Shown piece by piece: positions 31,433 through 40,686 of a stretch of DNA of 64,000 nt. The translations under genes and the position numbers were made by a program. The first letter of the stretch is position 1, and every line of letters begins with the position of its first letter. The DNA is from Spirilliplanes yamanashiensis. Lineage in GTDB: Bacteria > Actinomycetota > Actinomycetes > Mycobacteriales > Micromonosporaceae. The stretch spans positions 248,001 through 312,000 of the forward strand of contig NZ_BOOY01000036.1 of the NCBI RefSeq assembly GCF_016863475.1. Direction: 5' to 3'. A model generated the notes under the pieces. The model saw only the letters and a program-made list of their open reading frames with translations, did no database searches and was not told where the DNA came from.

Positions 31433-33901
31433 TCACGGCTCCGACGTGCCGGCGCCCACCGGGTGCTGGCCGGTCAGGCCGCGCACCGGCCCCGCGTCGT
31501 CCCGGCGCGCGAGGCTTTCGCCGAGCTGGCCCGCCGACAGTGGACGGGCGAAGTGGTAGCCCTGCGCGGCGTGGTAGCCGATGTCACGCAGCCGTTGCGC
31601 CTGCTGCGGCGTCTCGACGCCCTCCGCGACCACGTGCAGGCCGAGGACGCGGGCCAGCTGCAGGACCGCGGCCGCGATCGTGGGTTCGCCCGTCACCTGG
31701 GCCTGGGTGAAGGACTGATCGAGCTTCAGCTCGTCGACCGGGCAGTTCTGCAGCAGCGACAGGGTGGACTGCCCGGTGCCGAAGTCGTCCAGCGCGACCC
31801 GCACACCGAGCTCGCGGAGGCGGGTCAGGTTGGTGACCGAACCACCCAGCTGCAGCACCGCGGTCTCCGTCACCTCCAGCACGAGCCGGTGCGGCGACAG
31901 GCCCGTGTCGGCCAGCGCGGCCGCCACGTCGTCGGCGTAGCCCGGCTCCCGCAGCTCGCGGGCGGAGACGTTGAGGTTGAGCACCGCGGGCGCGGCGGCG
32001 CCGTGCTCCGCCGACCAGGCCGCGAACTGCCGGCAGGCCTCGCGGACCACCCAGCGACCCAGCGGCACGATGAGCCCGTTGCGCTCGGCCAGCGGGATGA
32101 ACTCGACGGGCGGGATCACGCCGCGGCCGGGGTGGGTCCAGCGCACCAGCGCCTCGACGCCCATGAGCCGCCCGCCGGCGAGGTCGACGATGGGCTGGTA
32201 CAGCAGGGTGAACTGCTCGTCGATGATGGCCTGCCGCAGCTCGGCCCCCAGCTGCACGTGGTTGGCGACGGTGCCCGCCATGCCCGGCTCGTACGTCAGG
32301 TAGCGGCTGCCGCCGAGGCCCTTGGCGGCGTACATGGCGATGTCGGCGTGCCGGAGCATGTCGCTCGGGTCGTCGCCCGGCCGGCCGTCGGCGATGCCGA
32401 TGCTGGCCCGGATGAGCAGCTCGTGCCCCTCGGCGACGACCGGCGGCGCGAGGGCCGCGATGAGGCGGTCAGCGGCGGCGGCCGCCTCCGCCGGCGCGGC
32501 GGCGGCGAAGATGACGACGAACTCGTCGCCGCCCAGGCGGGCGACCGTGTCGGTGGCCCGCACGCAGTCGGTCAGCCGCTGCGCGACCGCGACGAGCAGG
32601 GCGTCGCCGGCCTCGTGCCCCAGGTTGTCGTTGACGTTCTTGAAGTCGTCGAGGTCGATGAGCGCCACGCTGAGCGGTCCGCCGCCCGGGTCGCCGAGCG
32701 CCCGCTGCAGCCGCTCGTGGAACAGCCGCCGGTTCGGCAGCTGCGTCAGGGCGTCGTGGGTGGCACCGTGGTCGAGGCGGTCCAGCAGCCGCCGGTTGTC
32801 CTGGAACGCGGTCAGCTGCCGCAGCACGACGAGCCCGGTGAGCAGCACCGCCGCGGAGCCGACCAGGATCGGGTCCCACACCACGACCAGCTTCTCGCTG
32901 GCCGACATCGTGCCCCAGCGGCCCGCCAGCGACCCGATGTCCAGGGTGCAGAGCACCCAGACGAGCAACGCGTCGACGGCGGCGACCGCCACGTACGGCA
33001 GGATGCTGAACGGCCGCCGGCGCCCGGCGTCCGCCGCGGCCCCGCGCGCCGACGTGCGCTGCCGCTCGCCCGCCCAGGCGGCGAAGAACATCACCAGCGG
33101 GATGCTGACCGTGGTGACCAGCAGATGGTTCTTGCCGGGCATCGCGTCGATGTACGGCTGCGGCAGCGACGACGCGCAGCCGACGAGGATGGCGCAGGCG
33201 AACAGCCGCAGCGCACCCTTGTCGATGAAGGCGTAGCTCGACAGCACCACCTTCGCCACGGCGAACACCGCGATGGACGCCAGCGTCGTCACCATCGCCG
33301 ACGACACCAGCGTCATCGTGGTGTTGCCGCCGGGCACCGCCAGCAGCGGCATGGTGTGGAAATGCAGGAAGAAGACGGACGTGGCCAGCATGACCGTGCC
33401 GGCGTCCAGCCCCACCCGCAGCCGTTCCATGCGGGTCTGCTGCCCGAGCGGCAGCCGGTAGAGCGACCACATGATGACCGCGATCGCCGCGGTGTCGATC
33501 GCCAGCATCACCGGACCGGTCCGCTGCCCGGTGGCGGCCGGATGCGTCAGCACGTCCACGGCCTGCGCCGCCGACGCGCTACCGACCAGCGCCGCCGCGA
33601 GCGTCTGATGCCGCCAGAACCGCCGGGTCGGCCCCGGCAGCTCCGCCGTCCGCGACGTCCGCCAGAAGACCGCCGTCAGCACGGCGGCGCCGAGCGGGGA
33701 CGGCAGCCACAGCACGAGCAGCAGCGGCTCGGTCAGATGGTTGCTGTCGTCGGGCGTGAACCACGAGGTGAACAGCAGGACGGCGAACAGCACCGCGGGA
33801 ACGACCGTGAGCCCGGCAGCCGCCAGCAGCAGCCGGCTCACCCGGCGGCCACCGGGGGCGGCCGGGCGCGTGACTGCACGCAGCAGGTGTGAGGTGCCCA
33901 T
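31433..33901 (-). CDS. Membrane GGDEF-EAL c-di-GMP enzyme
   Basis: 822 residues. Nine or ten N-terminal helices to about residue 385, no PAS domain, then GGDEF (LGGDEF near residue 456 with RATD inhibitory site before it) and EAL (near residue 582). The EAL residues look intact (VEALVRW, LNVSARE, EVTETA, DDFGTGQS, KLDQSF, VAEGVET). ATG 33901 is chosen because GAAAGGG lies upstream; two in-frame codons further up are less likely. Separated from the neighbouring c-di-GMP gene by 210 nt, so likely its own transcript. Confidence 0.92.
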   Translation of the reverse strand: MGTSHLLRAVTRPAAPGGRRVSRLLLAAAGLTVVPAVLFAVLLFTSWFTPDDSNHLTEPLLLVLWLPSPLGAAVLTAVFWRTSRTAELPGPTRRFWRHQTLAAALVGSASAAQAVDVLTHPAATGQRTGPVMLAIDTAAIAVIMWSLYRLPLGQQTRMERLRVGLDAGTVMLATSVFFLHFHTMPLLAVPGGNTTMTLVSSAMVTTLASIAVFAVAKVVLSSYAFIDKGALRLFACAILVGCASSLPQPYIDAMPGKNHLLVTTVSIPLVMFFAAWAGERQRTSARGAAADAGRRRPFSILPYVAVAAVDALLVWVLCTLDIGSLAGRWGTMSASEKLVVVWDPILVGSAAVLLTGLVVLRQLTAFQDNRRLLDRLDHGATHDALTQLPNRRLFHERLQRALGDPGGGPLSVALIDLDDFKNVNDNLGHEAGDALLVAVAQRLTDCVRATDTVARLGGDEFVVIFAAAAPAEAAAAADRLIAALAPPVVAEGHELLIRASIGIADGRPGDDPSDMLRHADIAMYAAKGLGGSRYLTYEPGMAGTVANHVQLGAELRQAIIDEQFTLLYQPIVDLAGGRLMGVEALVRWTHPGRGVIPPVEFIPLAERNGLIVPLGRWVVREACRQFAAWSAEHGAAAPAVLNLNVSARELREPGYADDVAAALADTGLSPHRLVLEVTETAVLQLGGSVTNLTRLRELGVRVALDDFGTGQSTLSLLQNCPVDELKLDQSFTQAQVTGEPTIAAAVLQLARVLGLHVVAEGVETPQQAQRLRDIGYHAAQGYHFARPLSAGQLGESLARRDDAGPVRGLTGQHPVGAGTSEP

Positions 33902-34505
33902 CTGACATCCCTTTCGCGGGTCGTACGCAGCGGTCATATCGACCGGCGGGCGACCACCGTGAGAAATGCCGCCGCCGCGTCCGGGGACGATCACCGCCGG
34001 CCGGGCGGGCGGGCAGCCACGACACCGCTTCGCCGGTCCCGGCCCTGGCGAACCACCGCGGAATTCGCCCGGGAGATGGAAAAGTTCACCCTGATGCCAT
34101 GCTGGGCGAACAGAGCCGGTCGTGCCGCACCGCCGGATATGGCAGAATCAATGTCCTGCTCGCCGACTTCCGTTGTTGTTCCGGGCCGACGAATGTGGGC
34201 GGCCGCCTTCTCCCGATTGCGACGCTGATGGCGCCTCGGCCCGAGTTCCCGGTCGGCACCGAGGGCACAACTCCCAGCGCACGGCCCTGATCACGTTCAG
34301 CTCTATCGCTGTTCAAATGGGCGACCGCCGTTGCCCAGCCTCCGGTGGAAACCTATGATGACGCCCTTTTCGTGCCGGGCGGGAATGCGGTGTGTGCTTC
34401 TCGAGTGGCGCGCTGCCGCGGGCCGGGTTAGTGTCGAGAAACCTTGATCAACTCCAATTGCGGAGAGCTGTTTACTGGTCGCACCGAGTGAATGCAGGGG
34501 GGACC
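33902..34505. promoter_or_regulatory. 604-nt divergent intergenic region
   Basis: No supportable gene. It is less GC-rich than its surroundings and holds promoters for both flanking genes. On the + side TTGATC near 34446 with a spacer of about 17 nt is a possible -35 element for the oxoamine synthase gene; a short CTCC/GGAG inverted repeat lies in the spacer. Reduced GC may reflect transfer of the synthase gene (inference). Confidence 0.4.
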
Positions 34506-35807
34506 ATGGGCCTGATCGAAGCCCGGTTGGACGCGCTTGACGACCTCGTGAAGGAAGGCGTGGGCCACGGTCTGGCGCACTGCGCCGCGCAGGACGACGA
34601 GCTGGACGGGCGCGTGATCACCGTCGACGGCAAGCGCCTGGTGAGCTTCGGCTCCTGCAGTTACCTCGGCCTGGAGACCCACCCCGAGTTGGTCGCCGCA
34701 GTCGTCGACGCGGTGACGAGGTACGGCAGCCAGTTCTCCTCGTCGCGGACGTACCTGTCGGCGCCGGGTTACGCCCCGGCAGAGGCCGCGCTGACCGAGA
34801 TGTTCGGTCGCCCGGCCCTGATCAGCCCGAGCACCACGATGGGGCATCTCGCCGCGCTGCCGGTGGTGGTCGGGAGCGAGGACGTCGTGCTCCTCGACGC
34901 TCAGGTGCATTTCAGCGTGCAGGTCGCGGCGCGGCTGGTGCAGGCGCAGGGGATTCCGGTGGAGCTGCTGCCGCACAGCGACCTCCGGCGCCTCGAACGC
35001 CGGGTCACGGAGCTGGCAGGCACCCATCGGCGGGTCTGGTACATGACCGACGGGATCTACAGCATGTACGCCGACCCCGCACCCATCGCCGAGCTGAGCG
35101 ACCTCGCCGACCGGCATCCCAACCTGTGGCTGTACATCGACGACGCCCACGCGATCTCGTGGACCGGACGGTTCGGCCGCGGATATGCGCTGGACCGGCT
35201 GAGCGCGGCCGCGACCGAGCGGGCGATCGTCACGGGGTCGCTGAACAAGTCGTTCGCCGCGGCCGGCGGTGTGCTGACCTTTCCCGACGCGGAGCTGCGC
35301 CGGCGGGTGTTCGCCCTGGGCGGGCCGTTGATCTTCTCGGGCCCGGTGCAGCCGCCGATGCTCGGGGCCATCCTCGCGTCCGCCCGCCTGCACCTGACCG
35401 ACGCGGTCGCACCTCGGCGCGCCTACCTGAACCACCTGATCGACCTGTTCAACCGCCTGGCCGCCGAGCGTGACCTCCCGGTGGTGAGCCCGAGCGCGAC
35501 GCCGATCCGCTGCGTCGGCGTCGGCAGGCCGCCCCTCACCTACCGGGTGGGGGAACTCCTGCGGGACGCCGGGTTCTTCGTCGACATCGCGACGTCCCCG
35601 GCGGTCCCGGCCAAGCGGTCGGGGATCCGGATCTCGCTCACCGCACACCACACCGACCAGGACGTCGTGACGTTGGTGGAGTCGCTGACCGCAGCGATCC
35701 CCCAGGCCCTCGCCGAAGGGGGAAGCTCGATGAGCGAGCTGCGGCGTGCCTTCGGCCGGCAGCTCACCGGCCGAGCCGTCCCGTCCCCCCGGGAGCCCGC
35801 CGCATGA
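34506..35807 (+). CDS. Alpha-oxoamine synthase (AONS/KBL/CqsA-like PLP enzyme)
   Basis: 433 residues, fold type I. PLP-binding Lys248 is in GSLNKSFAAAGG, and the cofactor Asp/His are in YIDDAHAISWTG. SFGSCSYLGLETHP near the N-terminus is the typical glycine-rich opening. Enzymes of this family condense an amino acid with an acyl-CoA or acyl-ACP, as in biotin, sphingoid-base or CAI-1 signal synthesis. No biotin gene is near, so a signal or secondary metabolite is more likely (inference). ATG 34506 with GGGGGG 3-5 nt upstream. Codon use is slightly less GC-biased than its neighbours. Confidence 0.85.
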   Translation: MGLIEARLDALDDLVKEGVGHGLAHCAAQDDELDGRVITVDGKRLVSFGSCSYLGLETHPELVAAVVDAVTRYGSQFSSSRTYLSAPGYAPAEAALTEMFGRPALISPSTTMGHLAALPVVVGSEDVVLLDAQVHFSVQVAARLVQAQGIPVELLPHSDLRRLERRVTELAGTHRRVWYMTDGIYSMYADPAPIAELSDLADRHPNLWLYIDDAHAISWTGRFGRGYALDRLSAAATERAIVTGSLNKSFAAAGGVLTFPDAELRRRVFALGGPLIFSGPVQPPMLGAILASARLHLTDAVAPRRAYLNHLIDLFNRLAAERDLPVVSPSATPIRCVGVGRPPLTYRVGELLRDAGFFVDIATSPAVPAKRSGIRISLTAHHTDQDVVTLVESLTAAIPQALAEGGSSMSELRRAFGRQLTGRAVPSPREPAA

Positions 35808-35860
35808 ACGGGGCCGCCGCATTGCGCTCAGCAGGCCGAATACCGCGCCGATAAGAGGGC

Positions 35861-38116
35861 GTGACCTGGCGACTGCGGCGCAGGGAGGTGGCGGAGCCGG
35901 ACGGGGCCTTCCGACGGCTCACCGGGCATGCCATCGGCTGGCTCTACATCGCGTCGGCCGCCGTCATCATCGGGTACGCCCCGACCGTCGGGTCAGCTCG
36001 CCCGATCCTGGCGGTGCTGCTCGCCCTCGGCGTCGCGACACTGGTGTGCGGCGCAGTCATGCTCTGGCTGCCGTGGCAGCGGTGGCGACGCAGGTGGCAG
36101 ATCCTCGCCGTCCCGCCGTCGCTGGCCATCAGCGGGTTCGGCAACTGGATGGACCCCAACCCGTACCTGGCCGGCATCTCCTTCTTCGTCCTCGCGGTGT
36201 GGGCGGGTACCGCGCTGCGACGGGGTACCGTCCTCGCGCTCAGCCCCCTGTTCCTGGCGGCATACTGGCTTCCGCTCGCGATCGTGGCGGACGACCCGCG
36301 GCTCGCGTCCTCGGCCGTGACCTGCACCGTCATCTGTGTCGTCACCGGCGAGTGCCTGGCGTGGCTGACCGCTCGCCTGCACGAACTGCAGGCACGGCTT
36401 CGCGAGCACGACGAACGCCGATTCCAGGCCCTGGTCGCCGCGTCGTCGGACACCACCATCCTGTTCGACCCCCAGGGCCGCACCACCTACGTCAGCCCCT
36501 CGGCGCAACGCATGCTCGGCCGGCCTGCCGAGGCCCTCCAGGGGCGCACCGTCCAGGCCGTGATCGCGGACCACGTGCACCCCGACGACGCGGCGGCCGT
36601 GCGCCGGGCGCTCCGGTTGCTGTCCGCCGGGCGCGGCTCGGCCAAGGTGATGCGGTTCCGCGTCCAGCACACCGACGGCACCGTGCGCCACATCGAGGGC
36701 GTGGGCCGCGACCTCCTCGCCGACGAGGCGGTCAACGGCGTCCTGATCAACCTCCGCGACGTCAGCGACCGTGTCGAGCTGGAACGGGCCGAGCGGCATC
36801 GCGCCACGCACGACGCCCTCACCGAGCTGCCCAACCGTGAGCTCCTCACCGCCACCATCACCACCTGGTGCAAGCAGGCCGGCGACGCCCAGCTCGACGT
36901 CTCGCTGGTGTTCCTCGACCTCGACCGATTCAAGGCCGTCAACGACCGCTGGGGCCACTCCATCGGTGACGAGCTGCTGTGCGCCGTCGCCTCCCGGCTC
37001 AGCGCGATCGTCCGCAGCGAAGACCTCGTGTGCCGTATCGGCGCGGACGAGTTCGTCATCGCCCTGGCCAGCCCCGACCACACCGCACTGGCCGAATCGC
37101 TGGCCCTCCGGCTCCTGGACGCGTTCGGGGAGCCCTTCGAGCTGTCCGTCGGCGACATCGAGATCACCCCCTCGATCGGGATCGCGGAGTCCTCCGGGCC
37201 CGCCGACGCACTGGACCTCATCCGGGACGCCGACACCGCGATGTACCGGGCGAAGGGCTCCGGCCGCAACAGCTACGCGGTGTTCACCGAGGCCATGCGC
37301 GACCAGGCCCGCCGCCGCGCCGACCTGGAGCAGGCGCTGCGCGCGGCCCTGAAGCAGGGCGAGCTGTCGGTGCAATACCAACCGATCATCGACCTGACCA
37401 CCGGCGCGCTGTCCGGGTTCGAGGCGCTGATGCGCTGGAACCACCCCGAACTGGGCATGGTCTCCCCGCTGGAGTTCATCCCGATCGCCGAGGACACCGG
37501 CCTGATCGTGGCATCGGGCGCCTGGCTCCTCGAAGAGGCCGCGACCCAACTCGCGCAGTGGCGGTCCGAACGCCCCGCCGGGGCACCCCCGGTGCACATG
37601 TCGGTCAACGTCTCGGTCCGCCAGCTGCGCAACGCCGCACTCGTCGACGTCGTCCGCGACGTCCTGCAGCGCACCGGGCTACCCGCCGACGCACTCTGGC
37701 TCGAACTCACCGAGTCCGGAGTCTTCGAAGACCTCGACCTCTCCCTCGCCACCCTGCGCGAACTGCGCGAACTCGGCGTGGTGCTCTGCATCGACGACTT
37801 CGGCACCGGGTACTCGTCCCTGACGTACCTCAGGCAGTTCCCGGCCAGCATCGTCAAGATCGACCGGTCGTTCGTGTCCGGCATCGGCGTCAACCCCGAC
37901 GACGAGGCCATCGTCCGCACCGTCATCGCCATGGCGCACGCCCTCGGCCAGCAGGTCGTCGCCGAGGGCATCGAGACCTCCGAGCACCGGGACTGGCTGC
38001 GCCGGCAGGGCTGCGACTTCGGGCAGGGCTACCTCTACAGCCCTCCGCGGCCGGCGCAGGCGCAACGGTCCTGGATCGTCGAACAGCAGTCGGCTCACGC
38101 TTCGGGCTTGACCTGA
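35861..38116 (+). CDS. Membrane PAS-GGDEF-EAL protein with GADEF site
   Basis: 751 residues. Five or six helices (about residues 25-170), a short coiled coil, PAS (about 180-300), GGDEF-type domain and EAL. The cyclase signature reads IGADEF at about residue 394, one Gly replaced by Ala, with an RSED inhibitory site before it; the EAL part (FEALMRW near 521) keeps ELTES, DDFGTGYSS and KIDRSF. Probably mainly a phosphodiesterase with the GGDEF domain as a GTP sensor. GTG 35861; GTG 35888 is an alternative. It lies 53 nt after the oxoamine synthase, likely one transcript. Confidence 0.9.
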   Translation: MTWRLRRREVAEPDGAFRRLTGHAIGWLYIASAAVIIGYAPTVGSARPILAVLLALGVATLVCGAVMLWLPWQRWRRRWQILAVPPSLAISGFGNWMDPNPYLAGISFFVLAVWAGTALRRGTVLALSPLFLAAYWLPLAIVADDPRLASSAVTCTVICVVTGECLAWLTARLHELQARLREHDERRFQALVAASSDTTILFDPQGRTTYVSPSAQRMLGRPAEALQGRTVQAVIADHVHPDDAAAVRRALRLLSAGRGSAKVMRFRVQHTDGTVRHIEGVGRDLLADEAVNGVLINLRDVSDRVELERAERHRATHDALTELPNRELLTATITTWCKQAGDAQLDVSLVFLDLDRFKAVNDRWGHSIGDELLCAVASRLSAIVRSEDLVCRIGADEFVIALASPDHTALAESLALRLLDAFGEPFELSVGDIEITPSIGIAESSGPADALDLIRDADTAMYRAKGSGRNSYAVFTEAMRDQARRRADLEQALRAALKQGELSVQYQPIIDLTTGALSGFEALMRWNHPELGMVSPLEFIPIAEDTGLIVASGAWLLEEAATQLAQWRSERPAGAPPVHMSVNVSVRQLRNAALVDVVRDVLQRTGLPADALWLELTESGVFEDLDLSLATLRELRELGVVLCIDDFGTGYSSLTYLRQFPASIVKIDRSFVSGIGVNPDDEAIVRTVIAMAHALGQQVVAEGIETSEHRDWLRRQGCDFGQGYLYSPPRPAQAQRSWIVEQQSAHASGLT

Positions 38117-38133
38117 GCGATCACCTGCTCAGG
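38112..38133. terminator. Small hairpin overlapping both convergent stop codons
   Basis: CCTGAGC and GCTCAGG, 7 bp with an 8-nt loop. The stem contains the stop codons of the genes on both strands. Confidence 0.5.
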
Positions 38134-38377
38134 CGGGGGCGCCGCTCTCGGGGTCCCACATCCGGATGACGTCGCCGAGAAACTCGTGGATGTAACCGCA
38201 GTTGTCGCAGATGACACCGAGTGACGTCCGGTTCGCCCACGCGAGGTCCAGGAACTCCATGGCCCCCGTGTTCAGCTTGATCGTGCGGGTGCCGAACAGC
38301 CCGCCCTGGCACACCAGGCAGCGGAAGACCTCGCCGTTGATGGTGGCCACCAAGGCGTTCTTCCCGAACAGGCTCAT
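38129..38377 (-). CDS. Small zinc-ribbon protein
   Basis: 82 residues with two CxxC knuckles, FRCLVCQGG near residue 20 and ICDNCGYIHEF near residue 58, a treble-clef or zinc-ribbon arrangement. Conserved in actinomycetes and often annotated as DNA-binding, but no DNA contact residues are evident. ATG 38377 follows TACCAT by 6 nt, the leaderless arrangement. Confidence 0.78.
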   Translation of the reverse strand: MSLFGKNALVATINGEVFRCLVCQGGLFGTRTIKLNTGAMEFLDLAWANRTSLGVICDNCGYIHEFLGDVIRMWDPESGAPA

Positions 38378-38383
38378 GGCGGC

Positions 38384-38389
38384 ATGGTA
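38384..38389 (-). promoter_or_regulatory. -10 box TACCAT for leaderless zinc-ribbon mRNA
   Basis: TACCAT, six bases, then ATG 38377. No Shine-Dalgarno. Confidence 0.5.
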
Positions 38390-38542
38390 GGCGCCGGCGG
38401 CAAGACGGGCGGGCCGGTGACGTCAGGCTCGTCGGCCCCGGCGTCGTGCCGACGTCCGGCCAGGTCGCAGCGCCTGCCCGACGTCGGGCGGCCATCCGGT
38501 CCGCCAGCTGGTCGCATGCAGGCTGAGCTGCGAGAACGTGAG

Positions 38543-38615
38543 CGCGCCCGGCAGGATTCGAACCTGCGACCTTCAGATTAGAAGTCTGTTGCTCTATCCG
38601 CTGAGCTACGGGCGC
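38543..38615 (-). tRNA. tRNA-Arg (anticodon TCT)
   Basis: 73-nt cloverleaf on the minus strand. Acceptor arms GCGCCCG and CGGGCGC, discriminator G, D-arm AGCTCAGCGGATAGAGC, anticodon loop CTTCTAA with TCT at 38580-38582, T-arm GCAGGTTCGAATCCTGC. CCA is not encoded. It reads the AGA codon, which is rare in this GC-rich genome. It stands alone between the zinc-ribbon and hydrolase genes. No integrase or att-like duplication is seen beside it. Confidence 0.96.
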
Positions 38616-38728
38616 CTGAAGCCGGACGCAGGCTACCCCTTACACCGGGCCGATGGGGGGCAGGCCGCGCTGGCCTGCACATACTAGGGTCCAGGCCCGC
38701 CCACGGCGAGGACCTTCCCCCGCCCGGA

Positions 38729-39745
38729 TCAACGAACGGTACGGCTGGTGCGTTCAGCGGTCGGCGTCGATGTCTCGTCGGCGGCAGGGCGGGGTGCCAC
38801 GAACGCCTCGGCCCAGCGGCCCAGTTCGTCGAAGACGCGGGCGCGTACCTCGGCGCCCGAGAGGGTCAGGTCGTGCATGCCGCCGTCGAAGCGGGCCAGG
38901 GTGACGTGCGGGCCCAGGCGGGGGGCCCAGCGGACCATGTGGTCGACGTCCAGCACCGCGTCGGCGAGGCTGATGCCGTCCTCCCAGCGCCGGCCGCGGA
39001 AGGTGCGGGTCGAGCAGGCGAGCAGCACGGGTACGTCGATGCCCAGGCCGGAGCGGAGTTTGCGCTGGCCGCGGCGGATGGCCTCCAGCCAGCCGAGGCG
39101 CACGGGGAAGCCGTGCAGGGGCTTCCACGCCAGGTCGTAGTCCCATTCGCCGCGGTGCTGGGCGTGCAGGCTCTGGCCGTACAGGCCGCGGGTCTTGACC
39201 CTGAGCTGACGGTACGGGTGGCGCCGGCCGCCGCGGGCGATGACGTCGAGCAGGGGGCGGCGCGCGAGCCAGGGGGCGTTGAAGTCGAAGAACGGGCTGT
39301 TGAGGAACAGGCCGTCGAGCATGCCGAGGCCCTGGCGGACGTGCGCCCACAGCGACGTGATCAGGCCGCCCGTGGAGTGGGCGGCGACGAGGAGCTGGTC
39401 GTGGCCGTCCTGCTCGCGGATGATCCTGACCGATTCGTCCAGCTCGGGGAAGTAGTCGGTGAGGCTGCGGCAGAAGTTCGGGGTCTGGTGGGGGAGCAGG
39501 CTGCGGCCGTACTTGCGCAGGTCGAGCGCGTAGAAGTCCCAGCCGCGCTCGACGAAGAAGTCGGCCAGGTGGGTCTGGAAGAAGTAGTCGACGAAGCCGT
39601 GCACGTAGAGGACCGCGCGCCGGCTCGGGGTGTCGCCGCGGCGGCGGACCAGCGTCGCGACCACGGGCCCCTCGTCGTCGAGGCCCAGCTCGATCGTGTG
39701 CCGCTCGTAGGGGGCGCCCAGGACATCCGTCTCCACGCCGGTCAC
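38729..39745 (-). CDS. Alpha/beta hydrolase (serine aminopeptidase / monoacylglycerol-lipase-like)
   Basis: 338 residues. Oxyanion region YVHGFVDYFFQ near residue 47, nucleophile elbow AAHSTGGLI near 125 (AHSTGG instead of GHSxGG), and catalytic His in GGMHDLTLS near 305. Belongs to the Hydrolase_4 group that acts on esters such as monoacylglycerols. No signal peptide, so cytoplasmic. GTG 39745 has a TATCGC box about 6 nt upstream; an ATG six codons earlier is possible. Confidence 0.85.
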   Translation of the reverse strand: MTGVETDVLGAPYERHTIELGLDDEGPVVATLVRRRGDTPSRRAVLYVHGFVDYFFQTHLADFFVERGWDFYALDLRKYGRSLLPHQTPNFCRSLTDYFPELDESVRIIREQDGHDQLLVAAHSTGGLITSLWAHVRQGLGMLDGLFLNSPFFDFNAPWLARRPLLDVIARGGRRHPYRQLRVKTRGLYGQSLHAQHRGEWDYDLAWKPLHGFPVRLGWLEAIRRGQRKLRSGLGIDVPVLLACSTRTFRGRRWEDGISLADAVLDVDHMVRWAPRLGPHVTLARFDGGMHDLTLSGAEVRARVFDELGRWAEAFVAPRPAADETSTPTAERTSRTVR

Positions 39746-39862
39746 GGTACCGCGATAGCACATCGGCGGGCGGGGCTCCGCGCTGTCCACACCGCGCGGC
39801 CGTCCACAGGATCGGGGGTCGTTTCCGGTGGTGGGGGCGGCCGGCGCGGCAGGCTTCGCCGC

Positions 39863-40570
39863 ATGTTCGACACCAACATCACCATCGTCGGCAACGTGCT
39901 GACCGCGCCCGAGTGGCGCCGCACCGCCAACACCGGCACGCTCGTCGCCCACTTCCGGGTCGCGTCCACCGCCCGCCGCCTCGACCGCGAGACCGGCCAG
40001 TGGATCGACGGCAACAGCCTGCGCGTCCGCGTCAACTGCTGGCGCCGCCTGGCGGAGGGCGTGACCGCGTCCATCGCCGTCGGCGACCCGGTCGTCGTCA
40101 CGGGCCGCCTCTACACCCGCGACTGGACCGATCCGGACGGCAACCCCCGGCTCACGTACGAGCTGGAGGCGGCCGCCGTCGGCCACGACCTGACCCGGGG
40201 GCGCAGCCGCTTCGCCCGCACCAAGCCCACGCCCACCAGCGCCGTCGACGACCCGATCGCCGACGATCATGTCCGCGGCGAGCCCACCGAGCCCGTCGCC
40301 CACGCCGACGCCCCGGTCGCCTTCGGCGACGGGCTGCTGCCGGCCGACGACCTCGGTTTCACCGAGCTGCCGCCGCTGCCGCCGGCCGTCCCCGACCCGC
40401 TCGCGGAGGTGCGCGGTTCGTCGTTCGACGACGACCTCCCGGGTACGCCCGAGCGCGGCGACCGGCCGGCCGACCAGCCCGCCGACCAGCCCGCCGACCA
40501 GCCCGTCGACGCGGCCGTCGCGGAGTCGCGGCCGCGGCGGTCGCGGGGGCGCACCCCCGTCCCGGCCTAG
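39863..40570 (+). CDS. Single-stranded DNA-binding protein paralogue
   Basis: 235 residues. OB-fold in the first 110 residues ([13 protein letters not shown], then [15 protein letters not shown]). The long tail is acidic, then contains a DQPA tandem repeat (three 12-nt units at 40469-40504) and ends in basic [12 protein letters not shown]. The conserved acidic tip DDDIPF that recruits repair and replication proteins in the main SSB is absent. Probably the secondary SSB (SsbB-like). ATG 39863; strong terminator downstream. Confidence 0.88.
   Translation: MFDTNITIVGNVLTAPEWRRTANTGTLVAHFRVASTARRLDRETGQWIDGNSLRVRVNCWRRLAEGVTASIAVGDPVVVTGRLYTRDWTDPDGNPRLTYELEAAAVGHDLTRGRSRFARTKPTPTSAVDDPIADDHVRGEPTEPVAHADAPVAFGDGLLPADDLGFTELPPLPPAVPDPLAEVRGSSFDDDLPGTPERGDRPADQPADQPADQPVDAAVAESRPRRSRGRTPVPA
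40469..40504 (+). repeat. Three 12-nt tandem repeats inside the SSB tail
   Basis: GCCGACCAGCCC repeated three times without change, encoding ADQP units. A slippage-prone microsatellite in the disordered tail. Confidence 0.85.
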
Positions 40571-40590
40571 CACCGGCCGGGGCTCCCGAT

Positions 40591-40636
40591 GCCGGTGCCG
40601 GGCGCCGCGTTTCCCCCGCGCGCGCCCGGCACCGGC
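40591..40636 (+). terminator. Long-stem terminator after the SSB gene
   Basis: 15-bp perfect stem GCCGGTGCCGGGCGC with its complement around a 16-nt loop. It separates the SSB gene from the cobalamin operon. Confidence 0.8.
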
Positions 40637-40686
40637 CCTCAGCCGGCGGCCGGCGATGACTACAGTCCTGCTCGGAGGTGGTGCAG

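Noticed and set aside
31424-33892. 822-codon open frame on the + strand
   Set aside because: Shadow of the second GGDEF-EAL gene on the other strand; same composition artefact.
38543-38728. tRNA-Arg as an integration site
   Set aside because: No integrase, no repeated tRNA 3' end, and neighbours are ordinary chromosomal genes.
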